Shown here: one piece after another, positions 16,598 to 26,190 of the stretch | Layout of the letters: each line of letters starts with the position of its first letter | How positions within the stretch are numbered: the first letter of the stretch is position 1 | NCBI RefSeq assembly: GCF_030696055.1 | Contig: NZ_JAUYNP010000180.1 | Span: 1 to 40,682 of the forward strand | Origin: Pseudomonas sp. | Lineage (GTDB): Bacteria; Pseudomonadota; Gammaproteobacteria; Pseudomonadales; Pseudomonadaceae | Reading direction: 5' to 3' | DNA: 40,682 nucleotides | The notes under the pieces: model-generated | Databases searched by the model: none | What the model was told of the DNA's origin: nothing | The model's input: only the letters and a program-made list of their open reading frames with translations | Translations under genes and position numbers: made by a program

Positions 16598-18403
16598 ATG
16601 CCTGATTACAAGGCCCCCTTGCGTGATATCCGTTTCGTTCGCGACGAACTGCTCGGCTACGAAGCGCATTATCAGAGCCTGCCTGGTTGCCAGGACGCCA
16701 CTCCGGACATGGTCGACGCCATCCTCGAAGAAGGCGCCAAGTTCTGTGAGCAGGTATTGTCCCCGCTGAATCGTGTAGGTGACCTCGAAGGCTGCACCTG
16801 GAGCGAGTCCGGCGTTAAGACCCCGACCGGCTTCAAGGAGGCTTACAAGCAGTTCGTCGAAGGCGGCTGGCCGAGCCTGGCGCACAACGTCGACCACGGC
16901 GGCCAAGGCCTGCCGGAGTCCCTGGGTCTGGCCATCAGCGAAATGGTGGGCGAGTCCAACTGGTCCTGGGGCATGTACCCGGGCCTGTCCCACGGCGCGA
17001 TGAACACCATTGCCGAGCACGGTACTAGCGACCAGCGGCACACCTACCTGACCAAGCTGGTTTCCGGCGAGTGGACCGGCACCATGTGCCTGACCGAACC
17101 GCATTGCGGCACCGACCTGGGCATGCTGCGCACCAAGGCCGAACCGCAGGCCGACGGCAGCTACAAGGTTTCCGGCACCAAGATCTTTATCTCCGCTGGC
17201 GAACACGACATGGCCGATAACATCGTCCACATCGTACTGGCCCGCCTGCCCGACGCGCCGCAAGGCACCAAAGGCATCTCGCTGTTTATCGTGCCGAAGT
17301 TTATGCCCAAGGCCGACGGTTCGGCTGGCGAGCGCAACGCCGTCACCTGTGGCTCGATCGAGCACAAGATGGGCATCCACGGTAACGCCACCTGCGTGAT
17401 GAACTTCGACGGCGCCACCGGCTACCTGATCGGCCCGGCGAACAAAGGCCTGAACTGCATGTTCACCTTTATGAACACCGCGCGTCTGGGTACCGCACTG
17501 CAAGGTCTGGCCCACGCCGAAATCGGCTTCCAGGGCGGCCTGAAGTACGCTCGCGAGCGTCTGCAGATGCGTTCCCTGACTGGCCCGAAAGCGCCGGACA
17601 AAGCCGCCGACCCGATCATCGTGCATCCGGACGTGCGCCGCATGCTGCTGACCATGAAGGCCTTCGCCGAAGGCAACCGCGCCATGGTGTACTTCACCGC
17701 CAAGCAGGTTGACATCGTCAAGTACAGCCAGGACGAAGCCGAGAAGAAGCAGGCCGACGCGCTGCTGGCCTTCCTCACCCCGATCGCCAAAGCCTTTATG
17801 ACCGAAGTCGGCTTCGAAGCCGCCAACCACGGCGTACAGATCTATGGCGGCCACGGCTTTATCGCCGAGTGGGGCATGGAGCAGAACGTTCGCGACAGCC
17901 GCATCTCCATGCTGTACGAAGGCACCACTGGCGTTCAGGCCCTCGACCTGCTGGGTCGCAAGGTGCTGCAGACCCAGGGCGAAGCGCTGAAAGGCTTCAC
18001 CAAGATAGTGCACAAGTTCTGCCAGGCCAACGAAGCCAACGAGGCGGTCAAAGCCTTCGTCGAGCCGCTGGCCAAGCTGAACAAGGAGTGGGGCGACCTG
18101 ACCATGAAAGTGGGCATGGCCGCGATGAAAGACCGCGAAGAAGTCGGTGCCGCTTCGGTGGACTACCTGATGTACTCCGGTTACGTCTGCCTGGCCTACT
18201 TCTGGGCCGACATGGCCCGCCTGGCTGCCGAAAAGCTGGCTGCCGGTACTGCAGAAGAGGCCTTCTACAAGGCCAAGCTGCAGACCGCACGCTTCTACTT
18301 CGCGCGCATCCTGCCGCGTACCCGCGCTCATGTTGAAGCCATGCTGTCCGGTGCAGGCAACCTGATGGAAATGGACGAAGAGCACTTCGATCTGGGCTAC
18401 TAA
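16598..18403 (+). CDS. FadE-type acyl-CoA dehydrogenase (paralogue 1)
   Basis: This 601-residue FAD enzyme should catalyse the first step of fatty-acid beta-oxidation, acyl-CoA to trans-2-enoyl-CoA. The domains are: N-terminal helical, middle beta ([15 protein letters not shown] flavin/substrate segment), C-terminal helical with the catalytic base Glu441 in [15 protein letters not shown], then the extra C-terminal domain of the roughly 600-residue class. It begins [18 protein letters not shown], shared with both paralogues downstream. It corresponds by place to P. aeruginosa PA0506, reported to prefer long chains. PsrA-type boxes precede it and a terminator follows it, so it is a separate unit. 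Confidence 0.95.
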   Translation: MPDYKAPLRDIRFVRDELLGYEAHYQSLPGCQDATPDMVDAILEEGAKFCEQVLSPLNRVGDLEGCTWSESGVKTPTGFKEAYKQFVEGGWPSLAHNVDHGGQGLPESLGLAISEMVGESNWSWGMYPGLSHGAMNTIAEHGTSDQRHTYLTKLVSGEWTGTMCLTEPHCGTDLGMLRTKAEPQADGSYKVSGTKIFISAGEHDMADNIVHIVLARLPDAPQGTKGISLFIVPKFMPKADGSAGERNAVTCGSIEHKMGIHGNATCVMNFDGATGYLIGPANKGLNCMFTFMNTARLGTALQGLAHAEIGFQGGLKYARERLQMRSLTGPKAPDKAADPIIVHPDVRRMLLTMKAFAEGNRAMVYFTAKQVDIVKYSQDEAEKKQADALLAFLTPIAKAFMTEVGFEAANHGVQIYGGHGFIAEWGMEQNVRDSRISMLYEGTTGVQALDLLGRKVLQTQGEALKGFTKIVHKFCQANEANEAVKAFVEPLAKLNKEWGDLTMKVGMAAMKDREEVGAASVDYLMYSGYVCLAYFWADMARLAAEKLAAGTAEEAFYKAKLQTARFYFARILPRTRAHVEAMLSGAGNLMEMDEEHFDLGY

Positions 18404-18425
18404 ACCCCGGTTCCAGCGCAGGTTT

Positions 18426-18460
18426 AAAAAACCGCTGCCCTTAGGGGTGGCGGTTTTTTT
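18426..18460 (+). terminator. Terminator after acyl-CoA dehydrogenase 1
   Basis: AAAAAACCGC (18426-18435) and GCGGTTTTTT (18450-18459) enclose an inner CCC/GGG stem with a TTAG loop and end in a T-run. The symmetric A/T arms make it work on either strand. Confidence 0.92.
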
Positions 18461-18590
18461 ATGTCCGCGAGAAGACGGCTGGAGTAAGCAGCAGCTCGTC
18501 GATTTGCGCAGCAGTTCCCGTGCGTAATCCCTTGGTTGCAGGCACACTGCGTCGCACTATTGGGTTTTCGACCGGTCCGTGGAGCTTGTC

Positions 18591-19880
18591 TTGTCGCGCT
18601 TTGCCGCTGTGCGTTTCAGCCACTTTCTGCCTTCGCTGCTGTTGCTCGGCGGCGGGATGCTGCTCGCCAGCCTGTCTGCCCTGAGCGAGTTCTTCACCTC
18701 CCTGTTCAACGTCTTGCCGACCCTGCTGCTGTTGCTCGGCGGCGCCTTCTGCCTGGTCTATGGCCGCCAGCGTGAGTTGTTCCTGCTACTGGTGCTCTAC
18801 TCCGGCTATTTCCTCCTGGATATCCAGGTCGATCATTTCCGCGAGAAGGCCCAGGTGCGCGCCGATGCGGCCCTGGTGTTCCACCTGTGCAGCCTGCTGC
18901 TGCCGCTGTTTTATGGCCTGTACGCGGCCTGGCAGGAACGCACCCACCTGCTCCAGGACCTGGTAGCGCGGGCCGCGGTATTGCTGGCGGTGGGCGCGGT
19001 GGCGCTAGGCCTGGCCCGGCGTTTTCCCGAGGCGCTGTTGCAGTGGTTGGCGCAGGTGCGTTGGCCGGCCTTGCAGCTGGAAGGGCTGAGCCTGGTGCAG
19101 TTGGCCTACCCGGTGTTTCTGCTGGGTTTCGTCCTCTTGCTGGTGCAATACCTGCGCGCGCCCCGGCCGCTGCATGCGGCGCAGTTGCTGGGCTTGTGCG
19201 GCCTGCTGTGGATGCTGCCGCAGACCTTTATCCTGCCCCATGCCCTGCATGTGATGAGCAGCCAGATCATGTTGATGCTGGTGGTGGCGGTGGCCCACGA
19301 GGCCTACCAGATGGCCTTTCGCGACGAGCTGACCGGGCTGCCGGGGCGCCGCGCCTTGAATGAGCGCCTGCAGCGTTTGGGCCGTAACTATGTGATCGCC
19401 ATGGCCGACGTCGACCACTTCAAGAAATTCAACGACAGCCACGGCCACGATGTCGGCGATCAGGTGCTGCGCCTGGTGGCCAGCCAGCTGCGCAAGATCG
19501 GCGGTGGCGGCAAGGCCTACCGTTACGGCGGCGAGGAGTTCACCCTGGTGTTTCCGGGCAAGAGCGTCGAGGAATGCATCCCTCATCTGGAGCAGGTGCG
19601 CGAGGCCATCGAGCACTACCGCTTGCAGCTGCGCGACAAGCAGCAACGGCCCCGGGACGATAAGCAGGGCCGCCAGCGTCGGGCGGGCGCGGCGGCGACT
19701 CAGGTGTCGGTGACCATAAGCATGGGGGTGGCCGAGCGCAGTGCCGAGCACGGTAGCCCAGAGCAGGTGATCAAAGCGGCGGACCAGGCCCTGTACGGCG
19801 CCAAGAGTGCCGGGCGCAACTGCATTCGCAGCCATGGCCAGCGGCGTGGTGCGGTCAAGCTTGCGCGTGCGCGTGGCTGA
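18591..19880 (+). CDS. Membrane-bound GGDEF diguanylate cyclase
   Basis: This protein of about 429 residues should make cyclic di-GMP from two GTP. The N-terminal 230 residues carry seven or eight hydrophobic helices, a possible small-ligand sensor. The GGDEF domain follows: DELTGLPGRRALNERL, ADVDHFKKFNDSHGHDVGD (metal and nucleotide residues), and the active motif YGGEEF near residue 315. The Arg-x-x-Asp product-inhibition site expected just before it is replaced by a glycine-rich run. A basic insert (about 350-370) precedes SVTISMGVAE. The start is unclear: TTG 18591 has GGAG at good spacing, and GTG 18579 is the alternative. It sits between two fadE paralogues. Confidence 0.85.
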   Translation: MSRFAAVRFSHFLPSLLLLGGGMLLASLSALSEFFTSLFNVLPTLLLLLGGAFCLVYGRQRELFLLLVLYSGYFLLDIQVDHFREKAQVRADAALVFHLCSLLLPLFYGLYAAWQERTHLLQDLVARAAVLLAVGAVALGLARRFPEALLQWLAQVRWPALQLEGLSLVQLAYPVFLLGFVLLLVQYLRAPRPLHAAQLLGLCGLLWMLPQTFILPHALHVMSSQIMLMLVVAVAHEAYQMAFRDELTGLPGRRALNERLQRLGRNYVIAMADVDHFKKFNDSHGHDVGDQVLRLVASQLRKIGGGGKAYRYGGEEFTLVFPGKSVEECIPHLEQVREAIEHYRLQLRDKQQRPRDDKQGRQRRAGAAATQVSVTISMGVAERSAEHGSPEQVIKAADQALYGAKSAGRNCIRSHGQRRGAVKLARARG

Positions 19881-20021
19881 GAACCTGTCTACGATCTGCT
19901 GCGCGTCGGCGATACTGCGTTAGAAATGGCCTCGGGCTGCTCATTTACAGCCAGTAAACTCCGCGCCCTCGGCCATTTCTGCCTTGTCTCGCTCTAGCTC
20001 GCAAGATCGTAAACAGGTTCT
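19880..20021. repeat. 142-bp palindromic intergenic element, copy 1
   Basis: The ends AGAACCTGT (19880-19888) and ACAGGTTCT (20013-20021) are perfect inverted repeats. Inside lie a second stem, GAAATGGCC (19923-19931) with GGCCATTTC (19971-19979), and an apical TTTAC/GTAAA. It is about 85% alike and equal in length to the copy at 34948. The first base is the last base of the diguanylate cyclase stop codon. It has no coding capacity, so it is MITE-like or REP-like. I do not know an agreed name. Confidence 0.9.
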
Positions 20022-20101
20022 TGGCGTGGTCGTTTATGGCAGCGCATTCAGCGCATGCACTGTCGTTGTGATGGGCGCCGTCCTGGTCGAAGCTGCGGGT
20101 C

Positions 20102-20126
20102 TTAGAACCTGCCTACGATCTGCTGA
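20102..20126 (+). repeat. Left-end fragment of the 142-bp element
   Basis: TTAGAACCTGCCTACGATCT (from 20102) copies the left 22-24 bases of the element at 19880 and stops before its inner stem. It forms the leader of the acyl-CoA dehydrogenase gene starting at 20139, directly before its GGAG ribosome site. Confidence 0.75.
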
Positions 20127-20138
20127 CGGAGACTCCCC

Positions 20139-21935
20139 ATGCCCGAGTACAAGGCCCCGCTGCGCGATATGCGCTTTCTGATCGATGATGTCTTCGACTT
20201 TCACGGCAGCTACGCCGCCCAGGGCGCCAGCGATGCCAGCCCGGATATGGTCGGCGCCATCCTCGAAGAAGGGGCCAAGTTCTGCGAGCAGGTGCTGGCG
20301 CCGCTAAACCGTTCCGGCGATGAAGAAGAGTGCCAGTTCAATAACGGCGTGGTGACCACCCCGAAAGGCTTCAAGGAAGCCTTCGCCCAGTACGCCGAAG
20401 GCGGCTGGATGGGCCTGGCCGCAGACCCGACCTACGGTGGCCAGGGCCTGCCGCATTCCCTCGGTTTGCTGATCAGCGAGATGGTCGGCGCCAGCAACAC
20501 CTCCTGGGGCATGTACCCGGGCCTGACCCACGGCGCCATGTCGGCGATCCACGCCCATGGCAGCGAAGCGCAGAAGCAGACCTACCTGACGCGCATGACC
20601 GCTGGCAGCTGGACCGGCACCATGTGCCTGACCGAAGCCCATTGCGGCACCGACCTGGGCCTGATCAAGACCCGCGCCGTGCCTCAGGCCGATGGCAGCT
20701 ACGCGATCAGCGGCAGCAAGATCTTTATCTCCGCTGGCGAGCACGATATGAGCGAGAACATCGTGCATCTGGTGCTGGCCAAGCTGCCGGACGCGCCGGC
20801 CGGTACCAAGGGTATCTCGCTGTTTATCGTGCCCAAGTTCCTGCCCAATGCCGAGGGCGAGGCCGGCGAACGCAATGCCGTGAGCTGCGGTTCGATCGAG
20901 CACAAGATGGGCATCAAGGCCTCGGCCACCTGCGTGATCAACTTCGACGGCGCCACCGGCTACCTGATAGGTGAGGCCAACAAGGGTCTCAACTGCATGT
21001 TCACCATGATGAACCACGCGCGCTTGGGTACCGGTATGCAGGGCCTGTGTCTGGGCGAGGCGAGCTTCCAGGGCGCCCTGAAATACGCCAACGACCGGCT
21101 GCAGATGCGCGCGCTGACTGGCCCGAAAGCGCCGGAAAAAGCCGCCGACCCGATCATCGTGCACCCCGACGTGCGGCGCATGCTGCTGACCATGAAGGCC
21201 TTCAACGAAGGCAACCGCGCCCTGGCCTACTTCACCGCGCAGCTGCTCGATCAGGCGCACGCGGGAGGCAGCGCCGAGCAGCGCGCAGAGGCGGAAGACC
21301 TGCTGGCCTTCCTCACCCCCATCTGCAAGGCCTTTATGACCGAGACCGGCCTGGAGGTGACCAACCACGGCATGCAGGTGTTCGGCGGCCACGGCTTTAT
21401 CCGTGAGTGGGGCATGGAGCAGCTGGTACGTGACTGCCGCATCGCGCCTATCTACGAAGGCACCAACGGCATCCAGGCCCTCGACCTGCTCGGACGCAAG
21501 GTGCTGGGCAGCCAGGGCAAGCTGCTGCGCGGCTTTACCAAGCAGGTGCACAAGTTCTGCGAAGCCCAAGCCGCGCATCCGCAGCTCAAGGATCAGGTCG
21601 CTCAACTGGCGAGCCTGAACCAGCAGTGGGGCGAGCTGACCCAGAAGATCGGTCTGGCGGCGATGAAGAATCCCGACGAGGTCGGCGCGGCGTCCATGGA
21701 CTACCTGATGTATTCCGGCTACGTCACTCTGGCCTACTTCTGGCTGCGCATGGCCGTGGTTGCCCAGCGCAAGCTCGAAGCGGGCGAGGGCGAGGCGGCC
21801 TTCTACCAGGCCAAGCTGGCCACCTGCGAGTTCTACTTCAAGCGTCTGTTGCCGCGTACCGCTGCCCATGTGCTGGCGGCCGAGGCGGGTAGCGCCTGCA
21901 TGATGAGTTTGCCGGCCGAGCATTTCGCGCTCTGA
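20139..21935 (+). CDS. FadE-type acyl-CoA dehydrogenase (paralogue 2)
   Basis: This 598-residue FAD enzyme is homologous along its whole length to the first and third dehydrogenases here. Key points are [33 protein letters not shown], the catalytic base Glu440 in IYEGTNGIQALDLLG, and the extra C-terminal domain. It should oxidise acyl-CoA in beta-oxidation; chain-length preference is not readable. It corresponds by place to PA0507. Unlike the other two, no PsrA-type box is seen before it; its leader is made of repeat-element DNA. GGAG lies 8 nt before the ATG. A terminator follows. Confidence 0.95.
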   Translation: MPEYKAPLRDMRFLIDDVFDFHGSYAAQGASDASPDMVGAILEEGAKFCEQVLAPLNRSGDEEECQFNNGVVTTPKGFKEAFAQYAEGGWMGLAADPTYGGQGLPHSLGLLISEMVGASNTSWGMYPGLTHGAMSAIHAHGSEAQKQTYLTRMTAGSWTGTMCLTEAHCGTDLGLIKTRAVPQADGSYAISGSKIFISAGEHDMSENIVHLVLAKLPDAPAGTKGISLFIVPKFLPNAEGEAGERNAVSCGSIEHKMGIKASATCVINFDGATGYLIGEANKGLNCMFTMMNHARLGTGMQGLCLGEASFQGALKYANDRLQMRALTGPKAPEKAADPIIVHPDVRRMLLTMKAFNEGNRALAYFTAQLLDQAHAGGSAEQRAEAEDLLAFLTPICKAFMTETGLEVTNHGMQVFGGHGFIREWGMEQLVRDCRIAPIYEGTNGIQALDLLGRKVLGSQGKLLRGFTKQVHKFCEAQAAHPQLKDQVAQLASLNQQWGELTQKIGLAAMKNPDEVGAASMDYLMYSGYVTLAYFWLRMAVVAQRKLEAGEGEAAFYQAKLATCEFYFKRLLPRTAAHVLAAEAGSACMMSLPAEHFAL

Positions 21936-21958
21936 CCAACGGCATCTATACGTAAGAG

Positions 21959-21979
21959 CCCGCCGTATGGCGGGTTTTT
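21959..21979 (+). terminator. Terminator after acyl-CoA dehydrogenase 2
   Basis: CCCGCC (21959-21964), GTAT loop, GGCGGG (21969-21974), then T5 (21975-21979): a compact intrinsic terminator 23 bp after the stop. Confidence 0.93.
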
Positions 21980-22062
21980 GCTGACTAAAGCCCTACAAAC
22001 GATTAGTGAATCAGTGGTCACGACGCGACCCTATGTGTCTGAAAAGTTGTTCGGTTAGACTT

Positions 22063-22074
22063 CAAACACGTTTG
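22063..22074 (+). promoter_or_regulatory. PsrA-type operator before acyl-CoA dehydrogenase 3
   Basis: CAAAC-AC-GTTTG is a perfect palindrome fitting the PsrA consensus with the 2-bp spacer. It lies 48 bp before the ATG. Two TGTATACCC direct repeats (about 22073-22099) follow it; TATACC in either could be a -10, but no convincing -35 is seen. Confidence 0.7.
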
Positions 22075-22121
22075 TATACCCACACCTCTGTATACCCGTT
22101 GCTTCGTTCGAGGATTGCTCC

Positions 22122-23900
22122 ATGGCTGACTACAAAGCTCCCCTGCGCGATATGCGCTTCGTACTCAATGAAGTGTTCGAAGTCTCCAAGCTATGGGCCC
22201 AACTGCCGGCCCTGGCCGAAGTGGTGGACGAAGACACCGCCGCCGCCATCCTGGAAGAGGCCGGCAAGGTCACCGCGGGTATCATCGCGCCGCTCAATCG
22301 CAGCGGCGACGAAGAAGGCTGCTCCTGGGCCAACGGTTCGGTGAAGACCCCGGCCGGCTTCCCGGATGCCTACAAGACCTACGCCGAAGGCGGCTGGGTT
22401 GGCGTCGGTGGCGACCCGGTATTCGGCGGCATGGGCATGCCCAAGGCGATCTCGGCCCAGGTCGAGGAAATGGTCAACTCGGCCAACCTGTCGTTCGGCC
22501 TGTACCCGATGCTGACCGCCGGTGCCTGCCTGTCGATCAACGCCCACGCCAGCGAAGAGCTGAAAGAAAAATACCTGCCGAATATGTACGCCGGCACCTG
22601 GGCTGGTTCCATGTGCCTGACCGAGCCGCACGCCGGCACCGACCTGGGGATTATCCGCACCAAGGCCGAGCCCCAGGCCGACGGCAGCTTCAAGATCAGC
22701 GGCACCAAGATCTTTATCACCGGTGGCGAGCACGACCTCAGCGAGAACATCATCCACCTGGTGCTGGCCAAACTGCCGGACGCCCCGGCCGGTCCGAAAG
22801 GCATCTCGCTGTTCCTGGTGCCGAAGTTTATGGTCAATGCCGACGGCAGCCTGGGCGAGAAGAACGCGCTGTCCTGCGGCTCGATCGAGCACAAGATGGG
22901 CATCAAGGCGTCCGCTACCTGCGTGATGAACTTCGATGGCGCCACCGGCTGGATAGTCGATGCGCCGAACAAGGGCCTCGCCGCCATGTTCACCATGATG
23001 AACTACGAGCGCCTGGGCGTGGGTATCCAGGGCCTGTCCCTGGGCGAGCGCAGCTACCAGAACGCCGTGGAATACGCCCGCGACCGTATCCAGAGCCGCG
23101 CGCCGACCGGCCCGCAGGCCAAGGACAAAGCCGCCGACCCGATCATCGTGCACCCGGACGTGCGCCGCATGCTGCTGACCATGAAAGCGCTGAACGAGGG
23201 CGGTCGCGCCTTCTCCAGCTACGTGGCCATGCAACTCGACACCGCCAAGTTCAGCGAAGACGCCGCTACCCGCAAGCGCGCGGAAGAGCTGGTGGCCCTG
23301 CTCACGCCTGTGGCTAAAGCCTTCCTCACCGATATGGCGCTGGAAACCACCACCCACGGCCAGCAGATCTTCGGCGGCCACGGTTATATCCGTGAGTGGG
23401 GCCAGGAGCAGCTGATCCGCGACTGCCGCATTACCCAGATCTACGAAGGCACCAACGGTATCCAGGCCCTCGACCTGGTCGGGCGCAAGGTGGTCGGCAG
23501 CGGCGGTGCGTTCTACAAGCACTTCGCCGAAGAGATCAAAGCCTTCACCGATTCGGCCGACAGCAACCTGGCCGAGTTCGTCACGCCGCTGAAGGAAGCC
23601 ATCGGCAACCTGGAGCTGATGACCGCCGATCTGCTGGAGCGGGCCAAGGCCAACCCCAACGAAGTCGGCGCCGCCTCGGTGGAGTACCTGCAGGTGTTCG
23701 GCTACACCGCCTACGCCTATATGTGGGCACTGATGGCGCGCACCGCCCTGGCCAAACAGGATCAGGATGCGTTCTACGTCAGCAAGCTGGGCACCGCGCG
23801 CTTCTTCTTCGCCCGCATCCTGCCGCGCATCCATTCCCTGACCGCTTCGGTCAAGGCGGGTAGCGAGAGCCTGTACCTGCTGGACGCCGCGCAGTTCTAA
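22122..23900 (+). CDS. FadE-type acyl-CoA dehydrogenase (paralogue 3)
   Basis: This 592-residue FAD enzyme belongs to the same roughly 600-residue class, beginning [20 protein letters not shown]. It has MCLTEPHAGTDLGII, in which Ala replaces the Cys of paralogues 1 and 2 at the flavin-side turn. The catalytic base is Glu442 in IYEGTNGIQALDLVG. It lacks the 6-9 residues seen near the C-terminus of the others. It corresponds by place to PA0508, reported as a medium-chain enzyme. A PsrA-type box precedes it and a terminator follows. Catalytic family certain; substrate range inferred. Confidence 0.95.
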   Translation: MADYKAPLRDMRFVLNEVFEVSKLWAQLPALAEVVDEDTAAAILEEAGKVTAGIIAPLNRSGDEEGCSWANGSVKTPAGFPDAYKTYAEGGWVGVGGDPVFGGMGMPKAISAQVEEMVNSANLSFGLYPMLTAGACLSINAHASEELKEKYLPNMYAGTWAGSMCLTEPHAGTDLGIIRTKAEPQADGSFKISGTKIFITGGEHDLSENIIHLVLAKLPDAPAGPKGISLFLVPKFMVNADGSLGEKNALSCGSIEHKMGIKASATCVMNFDGATGWIVDAPNKGLAAMFTMMNYERLGVGIQGLSLGERSYQNAVEYARDRIQSRAPTGPQAKDKAADPIIVHPDVRRMLLTMKALNEGGRAFSSYVAMQLDTAKFSEDAATRKRAEELVALLTPVAKAFLTDMALETTTHGQQIFGGHGYIREWGQEQLIRDCRITQIYEGTNGIQALDLVGRKVVGSGGAFYKHFAEEIKAFTDSADSNLAEFVTPLKEAIGNLELMTADLLERAKANPNEVGAASVEYLQVFGYTAYAYMWALMARTALAKQDQDAFYVSKLGTARFFFARILPRIHSLTASVKAGSESLYLLDAAQF

Positions 23901-23918
23901 GCTGTACTGCGTAACGTA

Positions 23919-23951
23919 AAAAAGCCCCGGCCTAATCAGCCGGGGCTTTTT
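23919..23951 (+). terminator. Terminator after acyl-CoA dehydrogenase 3
   Basis: AGCCCCGGC (23923-23931), a 7-nt loop, GCCGGGGCT (23939-23947), flanked by an A-run and a T-run. It is strong and symmetric. Confidence 0.95.
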
Positions 23952-23992
23952 CTTGGATAGGTTCCCGTTATCTGTTGCTCGCGGTTTTTGTC

Positions 23993-24154
23993 GGGTGGGT
24001 TAGCGGCGCGGTACGCCGGCCGAGAATCCACACGCGACAGTGGCGCGGCGCGTAACCCACCAGGCAATGGAGCGGGTTGCGTCGATGGTGGGTTACGCCG
24101 CGTCCCGAATGGCGTGATGCTTGGCAATGGCGGCATGCGCCTAACCCACCCTAC
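23993..24154. repeat. Intergenic repeat cluster of GGGTGGGTTA/TAACCCACC units
   Basis: GGGTGGGTTA (23993-24002) and TAACCCACC (24142-24150) bound the block. Internal copies occur as CGTAACCCACCA (about 24051) and TGGTGGGTTACG (about 24089). These alternating inverted units make several possible hairpins. It fills the gap between convergent dehydrogenase 3 and the chemoreceptor gene. This type of repeat is common in Pseudomonas intergenic DNA. Confidence 0.8.
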
Positions 24155-24179
24155 GAATTTGCTTACCCCTGACGCCGGC

Positions 24180-25925
24180 CTAGAGGCGGAAGCTGCCCAT
24201 CTGCGAGCTGAGGTCGTCGGACAGCTTGCGCAGGGTTTTGCAGTCCTCCTGGCAGTGTTTGGCTTCCTCGGTGGTGGCGTGGGCGATATCGGCGATGCCC
24301 TGGACGTTGCGGTTGATCTCCTCGGTCACCGATGACTGTTGTTCGGTGGCGGTGGCCACCTGGGTGTTCATGTCGCTGATATGTTCGATCTGCTGTGCGA
24401 TGGTCTGTAGCGAGTGCTGGGTGTGCTGGCTCTCCTCCACGCCGGTGTTGGTCGCCGATTGCCCGGCGTGCATGGAGGCCACCGCGTTTTCCGCGCCCTG
24501 CTTGAGGCGCTGGATCATCTGCTGGATCTCGTCGGTGGAGCCCTGGGTGCGCCCGGCCAGGGTGCGTACCTCGTCGGCCACCACGGCGAAGCCCCGGCCC
24601 ATCTCGCCCGCGCGCGCCGCCTCGATGGCGGCATTCAGCGCCAGCAGGTTGGTCTGTTCGGAGATGCCGCGGATCACCGACAACACCTGGTCGATGGAGG
24701 CGACCTGGCCGGCCAGTTCGCCCACCGCCTTGGCGGCTGCGCCGATGTCATCGGCCATCTTCTGAATATGCTGCACCGAGTCGCTGACTATATGGTCGGC
24801 CTGGTGCGCCTCCTGGCGGGCGCTTTGCGAGGCCTGGGCCGCGCTGCTGGCGTTATGCGCGATCTCCTGCACGGTCAGGCCCATCTCATGCACGGCGGTG
24901 GCCACCAACTCGGTCATCTGGTTCTGCTGCGCGGCGCGCGCGGCCGTGTTGTCCACCACCTTGGCTACCTCGGCGACCGCCGAGTGCAGGCGGGCGCTGC
25001 TGTTCAAGGCGTCGCCGATCAGGGTTTTCAGCTTGTCGGTCATGCGTTGCACATTGCCCAGGGCGCTGTCCGGCCGGGCCGGGGGAATCTCCACGGCGAG
25101 GTTGCCGGAAGCCAGTTCGTTGAGTACCCGATCCAGCACCGCGGGCTTGGCCCCCAGCTGCTGCAGGGTCTGGCTGCGGCCCAGGTAGATCAGGGCGATG
25201 ATCTCCGCGATCAGGGCCAGGAGCACCGCGACGAACAGGTATTGCCCACGGCTCAAGGCCCGATCGGCCAGCAGCACCTCTTGGCCGGTGCGCTCTTCGA
25301 CCAGGGCGAAGAAGTCGTCCACCGGCTGCATGATCTTGGCCTTGAAGTTGTGGTAGTCCTTGCCGTGCAGCAGGTTACGCGCCAGCTCCAGATCGGGCGC
25401 GGCGTCGCGGCTGTATTTGCCTTGCTCATCGAGGAACTTGCCTTTCACCGCGTTCATCGCCTTGACCTCGAGCTGCACCAGGCCGTCGGAATTGGCCTGC
25501 GCTTGCTGCAGCTTGGAGAACTCTTCCTCGGTGAAGCCGGCTTGGCGCATCAGGTCCGCCAGGGCGATGGTTTCGCCATCCGGGCGCGGCTGGGCGATGC
25601 CCGCGGCGACGAAATCCCAGTAGATCCTGTGGTAACTCTGCGGGCGCGGCGCCTTGCCGTTGCGGATATCGAGGATCTGCAGGTATTGCCGCTCGTACTC
25701 GGGGTCGGTACTGACCACATAGGTGCGGCCGAGGCGGGTCAGGTCATCTGAGCTTTGCCGCAGTTCATCGGCCAGCAGGTAGGAGGTGTAGCGGTTGTCG
25801 CTGACCTGGCGTAGCTCGGAGGAGGCTTGCTGCATGGCGAAGAAGGCATAGAGCAAGGTCGCGAAGGTGGTCGCGATGGCCAGCAGCAGGGCGGGAATGG
25901 CCTTCGAGGTAGTGTTGCTGTTCAT
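24180..25925 (-). CDS. Methyl-accepting chemotaxis protein
   Basis: This 581-residue inner-membrane chemoreceptor has a transmembrane helix at about 9-30, a periplasmic sensor of about 195 residues rich in helix, and a second helix at about 228-250. A HAMP-like linker ([12 protein letters not shown]) and the cytoplasmic signalling coiled coil follow. The hairpin tip is intact: [20 protein letters not shown] then [15 protein letters not shown] (about 420-460), the CheA/CheW contact. The end, SQMGSFRL, has no NWETF-type CheR tether. The sensor sequence ([20 protein letters not shown]) suggests a helical-bundle type; the ligand is unknown. It stands alone, with an AGAGGT ribosome site. Confidence 0.93.
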   Translation of the reverse strand: MNSNTTSKAIPALLLAIATTFATLLYAFFAMQQASSELRQVSDNRYTSYLLADELRQSSDDLTRLGRTYVVSTDPEYERQYLQILDIRNGKAPRPQSYHRIYWDFVAAGIAQPRPDGETIALADLMRQAGFTEEEFSKLQQAQANSDGLVQLEVKAMNAVKGKFLDEQGKYSRDAAPDLELARNLLHGKDYHNFKAKIMQPVDDFFALVEERTGQEVLLADRALSRGQYLFVAVLLALIAEIIALIYLGRSQTLQQLGAKPAVLDRVLNELASGNLAVEIPPARPDSALGNVQRMTDKLKTLIGDALNSSARLHSAVAEVAKVVDNTAARAAQQNQMTELVATAVHEMGLTVQEIAHNASSAAQASQSARQEAHQADHIVSDSVQHIQKMADDIGAAAKAVGELAGQVASIDQVLSVIRGISEQTNLLALNAAIEAARAGEMGRGFAVVADEVRTLAGRTQGSTDEIQQMIQRLKQGAENAVASMHAGQSATNTGVEESQHTQHSLQTIAQQIEHISDMNTQVATATEQQSSVTEEINRNVQGIADIAHATTEEAKHCQEDCKTLRKLSDDLSSQMGSFRL

Positions 25926-26082
25926 GGCGTCTGACCTCTGGATACGCCGGCGTCGCCCGCCCGCCTACCCGAGGCCAAGAAGTTGGATGCAGCGTAGCTC
26001 TGTTTCGACTATCCCTGTGGTCTGGTTACGGCTGTTCGTCTTGCGCCTGGGGTGGCGTGAGGTACGCCGGCTGGGATTGGGC

Positions 26083-26102
26083 GGCGCGGGAGGGCCCGCG
26101 CC
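26083..26102. other. Strong GC hairpin in the chemoreceptor-hutD gap
   Basis: GGCGCGGG-AGGG-CCCGCGCC is a perfect 8-bp stem with a 4-nt loop and no T-run on either side. It lies in the 265-bp gap after hutD and before the chemoreceptor gene (both minus). It may reduce readthrough from hutD; nothing else is recognised in this gap. Confidence 0.45.
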
Positions 26103-26190
26103 GGCATATCGCCCCCGCATGCCGATCTGTAGAGCCTAGCAGCGCTAGCAAAATCTGCCGGCCATGGGTGCATGGCCGTGGGCCGCGCTG

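Noticed and set aside
16589..18547. Long minus-strand frames opposite the acyl-CoA dehydrogenases (also 20304-21923 and 22191-23834)
   Set aside because: The three frames resemble one another only because the sense genes are paralogues; they have no independent signals.
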